Shown piece after piece: positions 60,672 to 64,000 of a stretch of DNA of 64,000 nt (the stretch's first letter is position 1; each line of letters begins with the position of its first letter). The notes below the pieces were generated by a model that saw only the letters and a program-made list of their open reading frames with translations, was not told the DNA's origin and ran no database searches. The DNA lies in contig CM029393.1 of assembly GCA_017165825.1 (NCBI GenBank), positions 2,577,520 through 2,641,519 of the forward strand. Reading direction: 5' to 3'. The DNA is from Hepsetus odoe (lineage: Eukaryota; Chordata; Actinopteri; Characiformes; Hepsetidae). The translations under genes and the position numbers were made by a program.

Positions 60672-63530
60672 AGAATGATTTTAATACAATTGGCTGCCCT
60701 GTGATTTCTTTCAAGAAATCATCCTCTCGTCCTGCCTGAAACAGTCCCCACATGACATGGAGCTGCCAAACTGCTAGGGTGTGGTGTGGTTTGTAAAGGT
60801 ATTGATTAAGATGAGATCACAGAATTAAAACGGGCAGATTTTGCAGCTTAAATCCCACAAACAGAACTTGGCATTGTTAAAATGTTTACATCATACTTAA
60901 AAAAAAGGAAAAAAAAAAAGGAAATTACAAGAACTACAAATACTGGGCTGATTTGTTCAGAAGGGCTGAGGCAGCACCTTTGCAGACATACATTTTCAGA
61001 TTATTATTGTGCTATGGAAATAATGTATTACTGGCCTGGTTAATAGCTTTAAAAAGTCATTTTCTCCAATGGTTTTTGCACAGCACCGCACCTTTGGCAC
61101 TACAATGTGGGCCTGTTTTCTTTGCCATGGGTGCTGGAAGCAGCACTGTGTGTGCGCATGTGTCTCAAGAAGGATTGCAGGTGGAGAATGACAATCATCT
61201 CAGCTCCGTAGCAGCACTGCTGTCTGTCTGCTTTTCCCCTGTGCGTCGGAGAGAGGAGCAGAGAGAGGAGCAGAAAAAGGAGAGAGGATAGAAGGGCCTC
61301 CCTGCCGGGGAGATTTAGACGCAGGGGTGAAATCCTCCACTGGGAGCTGCAGCGAAAACCACGCACCATTCGATCAAAGCGCCCCGTGAATTAATTAACT
61401 CGGCATGCATTATTCAACACATTTCAATTGCTATACTCATAATAGTGTTGCTCCACTCCTCAGGGGAACAAAAGAGCCCACATAATGTCTGATAATGCAG
61501 AGGCATCCTGGGCCTCCGGAGGAAACTGCCCAGAGGATTTTTCTGCCTGTTTTTTTTTTTCTTGGTGCTGGAATGTTGCTCGTAATGATGAATTTAGCAG
61601 AGCACTTGAAAGGCGGGATGTTATTGCCTGAGCTGCGTACTTTTTTGTTGTTGTTTTCAGGCAGAATATGAAGTAAACTTTAAAAACTGACTGAAGTTTT
61701 GCTTGGATGATTTTCTTAATTTCAGGCTTGACATTAAGCTTTCCAACAGAGGGAAAAATGTTTCCATGGTGAAAAACAATGCACACTTAGTAAGTTTATG
61801 GAAGTGAAAACCAGTAGCGAGAGCAAAGTGTTCTTAAGAGAACTTTGGCTTTTGTAGTCCATTAATTGTCTTGTCCCATTAATTATAGTGCTTGTTTTAC
61901 TGGCAGGCTGAACCATTATTGAATGGTAACAGTTCAGTGCAAAGAAATTGCCTTCATCTGCAAAACCCTCCTGAGATCCTTTGGTATTTGCATATGAAGG
62001 AACAAAATGAATAAATTGACATGTCATAATAATAACAAACAAAACTGGTTTATTGAAATTTGTCTTTAATGGGTTGCAGTGTGTTAACCACCAACTCAAC
62101 CAGAAAGCCATCAGTTAATTCAATTATTAAACATAGCTACTTGAAAATACATCAGTGTTTGGCTTTTTTCAGCTGCACATTGCCCTGCAAGTGTATTACT
62201 GATGTGTTCAGAAACTGGTTGGGTTCTGTTTTAGAAACACTGGCATTTGCCTACAAAGAAGAGAGGAATAACACAAAAATCAATCAGCAGATCCCTCCTT
62301 TTCTTGCTTTGTTCCCTTTAGCCTACAATCTATTTAAAATGGGACCCAGACATTACCCTGTCTTGTTCTGATGGCAACAGATTTATCAGCCAAGAAAATC
62401 TTCAGCAGAAGGTATGAATATTGTATGAGAGTCCCCATGCTCATTTATACTATCCAGCATAAAAAAGGCCTATTGGCATCTTTATTCATGTTGAGAACAC
62501 AATGTTCACATCTTTTGGTTTTCCTCCAGAATGTGAGCTCTCAGTTTTGCACATCACTTTAAAAAGAAATTGAGAGGATGGTGCTACAAGTCTTTGATAT
62601 TTTTTTTTCCCAGCAGTTTAGCACTTTTAAACTTTCGACTGATGGCTTTTGGCTACAGAATAAAGTTAGCCTCAGATGCACTTGAGTTTCACATTAATAT
62701 GGCCACCATTTGTTTCACATCTGAACTGTTAGCCTCTGTCTTTATCAAATATTCTCCAGAAAAGAAGAAGAAATGCAGGTAAATTTAAAATTCCTTTCAA
62801 GTATGAAGAAGAGACCTTGAGAAGAGGGTACTGTGAAGTTCAAGAGAAGCTGGACTTATACTGCTTGATATTCGGCCTGTTGGGGGAATGAAAATTTGAG
62901 ACATGCTGGATTAGTTTTGAAAGCTTAACCTTCATGATGCTAACTTCAGTTAATGGTGGAGGACATACCAGAACTTGGGTCTCCTCATTTCGATCCCTTT
63001 GAGTGGCATGCAGTGCCATCTTTCACCTGCAGTTTAGTATTACAGTGAGGAAATGTGTGACATCTTGAACCCAATCACAGCTGAGAACTGTAGTGTTGCT
63101 GTTCATTTTTGACTACTCATGTATGACACAGCATCTCTTACAGCTTATTTACTCCTATTTCTATTGACAGTGGGATACGTTGGGCATAATTATTTATGGG
63201 AAACCTGTTCCCAAGTCAGTCAAATAAGCCAAGTGTTTATTTTTCCTGCAGTTCCCAATATTTAACCTGAATTTTAACTCTGGCTTCACCCTGTTTCATA
63301 CTAGTACATATAGAAAAAACAAAGTATTCTGCCACTAACGATCTTGTCTGACAAGAAATAAATATATACATCAAATATGCTGTTTAAACTGAAAAAATAT
63401 GTTTAATGGTAATGCCAACGTAATACATTGCATTAAATGCATGTGATATTAATGAAGTTCATGGTAAGCTGTCTTTCCTTTTCTATTTTCTTATGTGTAC
63501 TTAAATGGCTGCTGATTTTCTGATGAGGTT

Positions 63531-63718
63531 ATTATTCCGTGAAAATGTAAACAGGGACAGCTGAAAGAAGAAGAAGAAGAAGAAGAAGAAGAAGAAGAAG
63601 AAGAAGAAGAAGAAGAAGAAGAAGAAGAAGAAGAAGAAGAAGAAGAAGAAGAAGAAGAAGAAGAAGAAGAAGAAGAAGAAGAAGAAGAAGAAGATTATTC
63701 CATGAAAATATCAAACAG
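63531..63718. repeat. (AAG)43 array framed by direct repeats
   Basis: Uninterrupted AAG from 63565 to 63693 (129 bases, 43 units). It lies between ATTATTCCGTGAAAATG..AAACAG (63531-63554) and ATTATTCCATGAAAATA..AAACAG (63694-63718), which differ by two substitutions and one indel. The left junction GGGACAGCTGAAAG resembles the GGGAGCAGCCGAAAG sequence that precedes AAG repeats in fish RTE LINEs. The poly-Leu frame on the minus strand is not a gene. Confidence 0.95.
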
Positions 63719-64000
63719 TAACACCCCTAATCTCTGTTGGTTGAATCACTTTGTAATGCATTCTCTGACTATTGGTCAGTTGTCATTTGCTCAGCTTTGC
63801 CATTACATCTTTGGTTCATGCACAAACACAGTTAAAGGTCTGAAGTGCCTTCTACTTGTAACATATGCAACTAGACTCTGTTAGTGATTCAACATGAAAA
63901 TCAAAGGAGCATAAGGGCAAATGAAGCAGGATATCATGAAATCTTTTATGGAAACAAACAAAAGAATATTCCTGATCACAAAAATAACAAACAACCTTGA

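Larger units (their letters stand above)
40012..64000 (+). other. first intron (partial), runs off the window
   Basis: Begins with donor GTAAGG. No segment with an acceptor plus an EphB-like ligand-binding-domain frame was found. The intron contains repeats listed separately. Less AT-rich candidate conserved blocks lie at about 41640-41830, 43230-43770, 44640-44800, 51080-51380, 54690-55060, 55830-56110 and 59540-60000. Their reading frames (60-128 codons) overlap on both strands and resemble no domain. The remaining intronic DNA shows nothing recognisable. Confidence 0.5.

Noticed and set aside
63532..63714. Poly-Leu frame on the minus strand
   Set aside because: It is the GAA array read as CTT triplets.

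Overview
The window is vertebrate nuclear DNA, almost certainly from a ray-finned fish. The reasons are the AT-rich non-coding composition, very dense di-, tetra- and pentanucleotide microsatellites, at least four families of decayed Tc1/mariner DNA transposons and their short derivatives, two families of tRNA-derived SINEs (one ending in the L2/RSg-1-type tail known from teleost SINEs), and broken RTE-like LINEs. Ostariophysan (characin or catfish-like) is my impression only. There are no bacterial operons, CRISPR arrays or long intact genes. Nearly all short ORFs here are chance or low-complexity.

Only one convincing gene start is present. Positions about 39.6-40.04 kb form a CpG-rich promoter and first exon. 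It encodes a 17-residue signal peptide from an ATG at 39960 and ends at a near-perfect splice donor at 40012 in phase 1. Peptide and phase fit exon 1 of an EphB-class receptor tyrosine kinase, where the next exon would supply a conserved Glu-Thr-Leu start of the ectodomain. This is an inference from 52 coding bases. The rest of the window to 64000 (24 kb) reads as its first intron, and 1-39.6 kb as upstream intergenic DNA.

Layout of the upstream part: SINE remnants and compound microsatellites (0.6-2.6 kb); a decayed RTE-type LINE (5.1-6.85 kb); a Tc1-type MITE holding a SINE (8.4-9.03 kb); a tRNA-Leu-like pseudogene abutting a second-family SINE (10.8-11.13 kb); a nearly full-length dead Tc1-like transposon (13.65-15.02 kb); an AAAGG-ended interspersed repeat (18.6-19.06 kb); a cruciform-forming, LTR-like block (21.08-21.3 kb); a Tc1 transposase relic (24.77-25.13 kb) followed by a MITE nested inside another MITE (25.17-26.13 kb); paired GATA/TATC satellites with an associated 110-bp repeat (27.7-28.07 and 35.85-36.26 kb); a composite MITE/SINE/GATA block (33.6-34.65 kb); a pentanucleotide array framed by direct repeats (34.86-35.12 kb); and an RTE/Rex3-type LINE tail (37.8 kb).

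The intron holds three more recognisable SINE copies (47.7, 51.5, 60.5 kb), a SINE-tail fragment (45.55 kb), a MITE (48.46 kb), a second copy of the AAAGG repeat (50.5 kb), several microsatellites, and a pure 43-unit GAA array (63.57 kb) framed by imperfect direct repeats. I found no undescribed gene system. The most distinctive signals are structural: nested transposons, satellites framed by duplicated flanks, hairpin-forming arrays, and the GAA array in the first intron of the presumed receptor gene.
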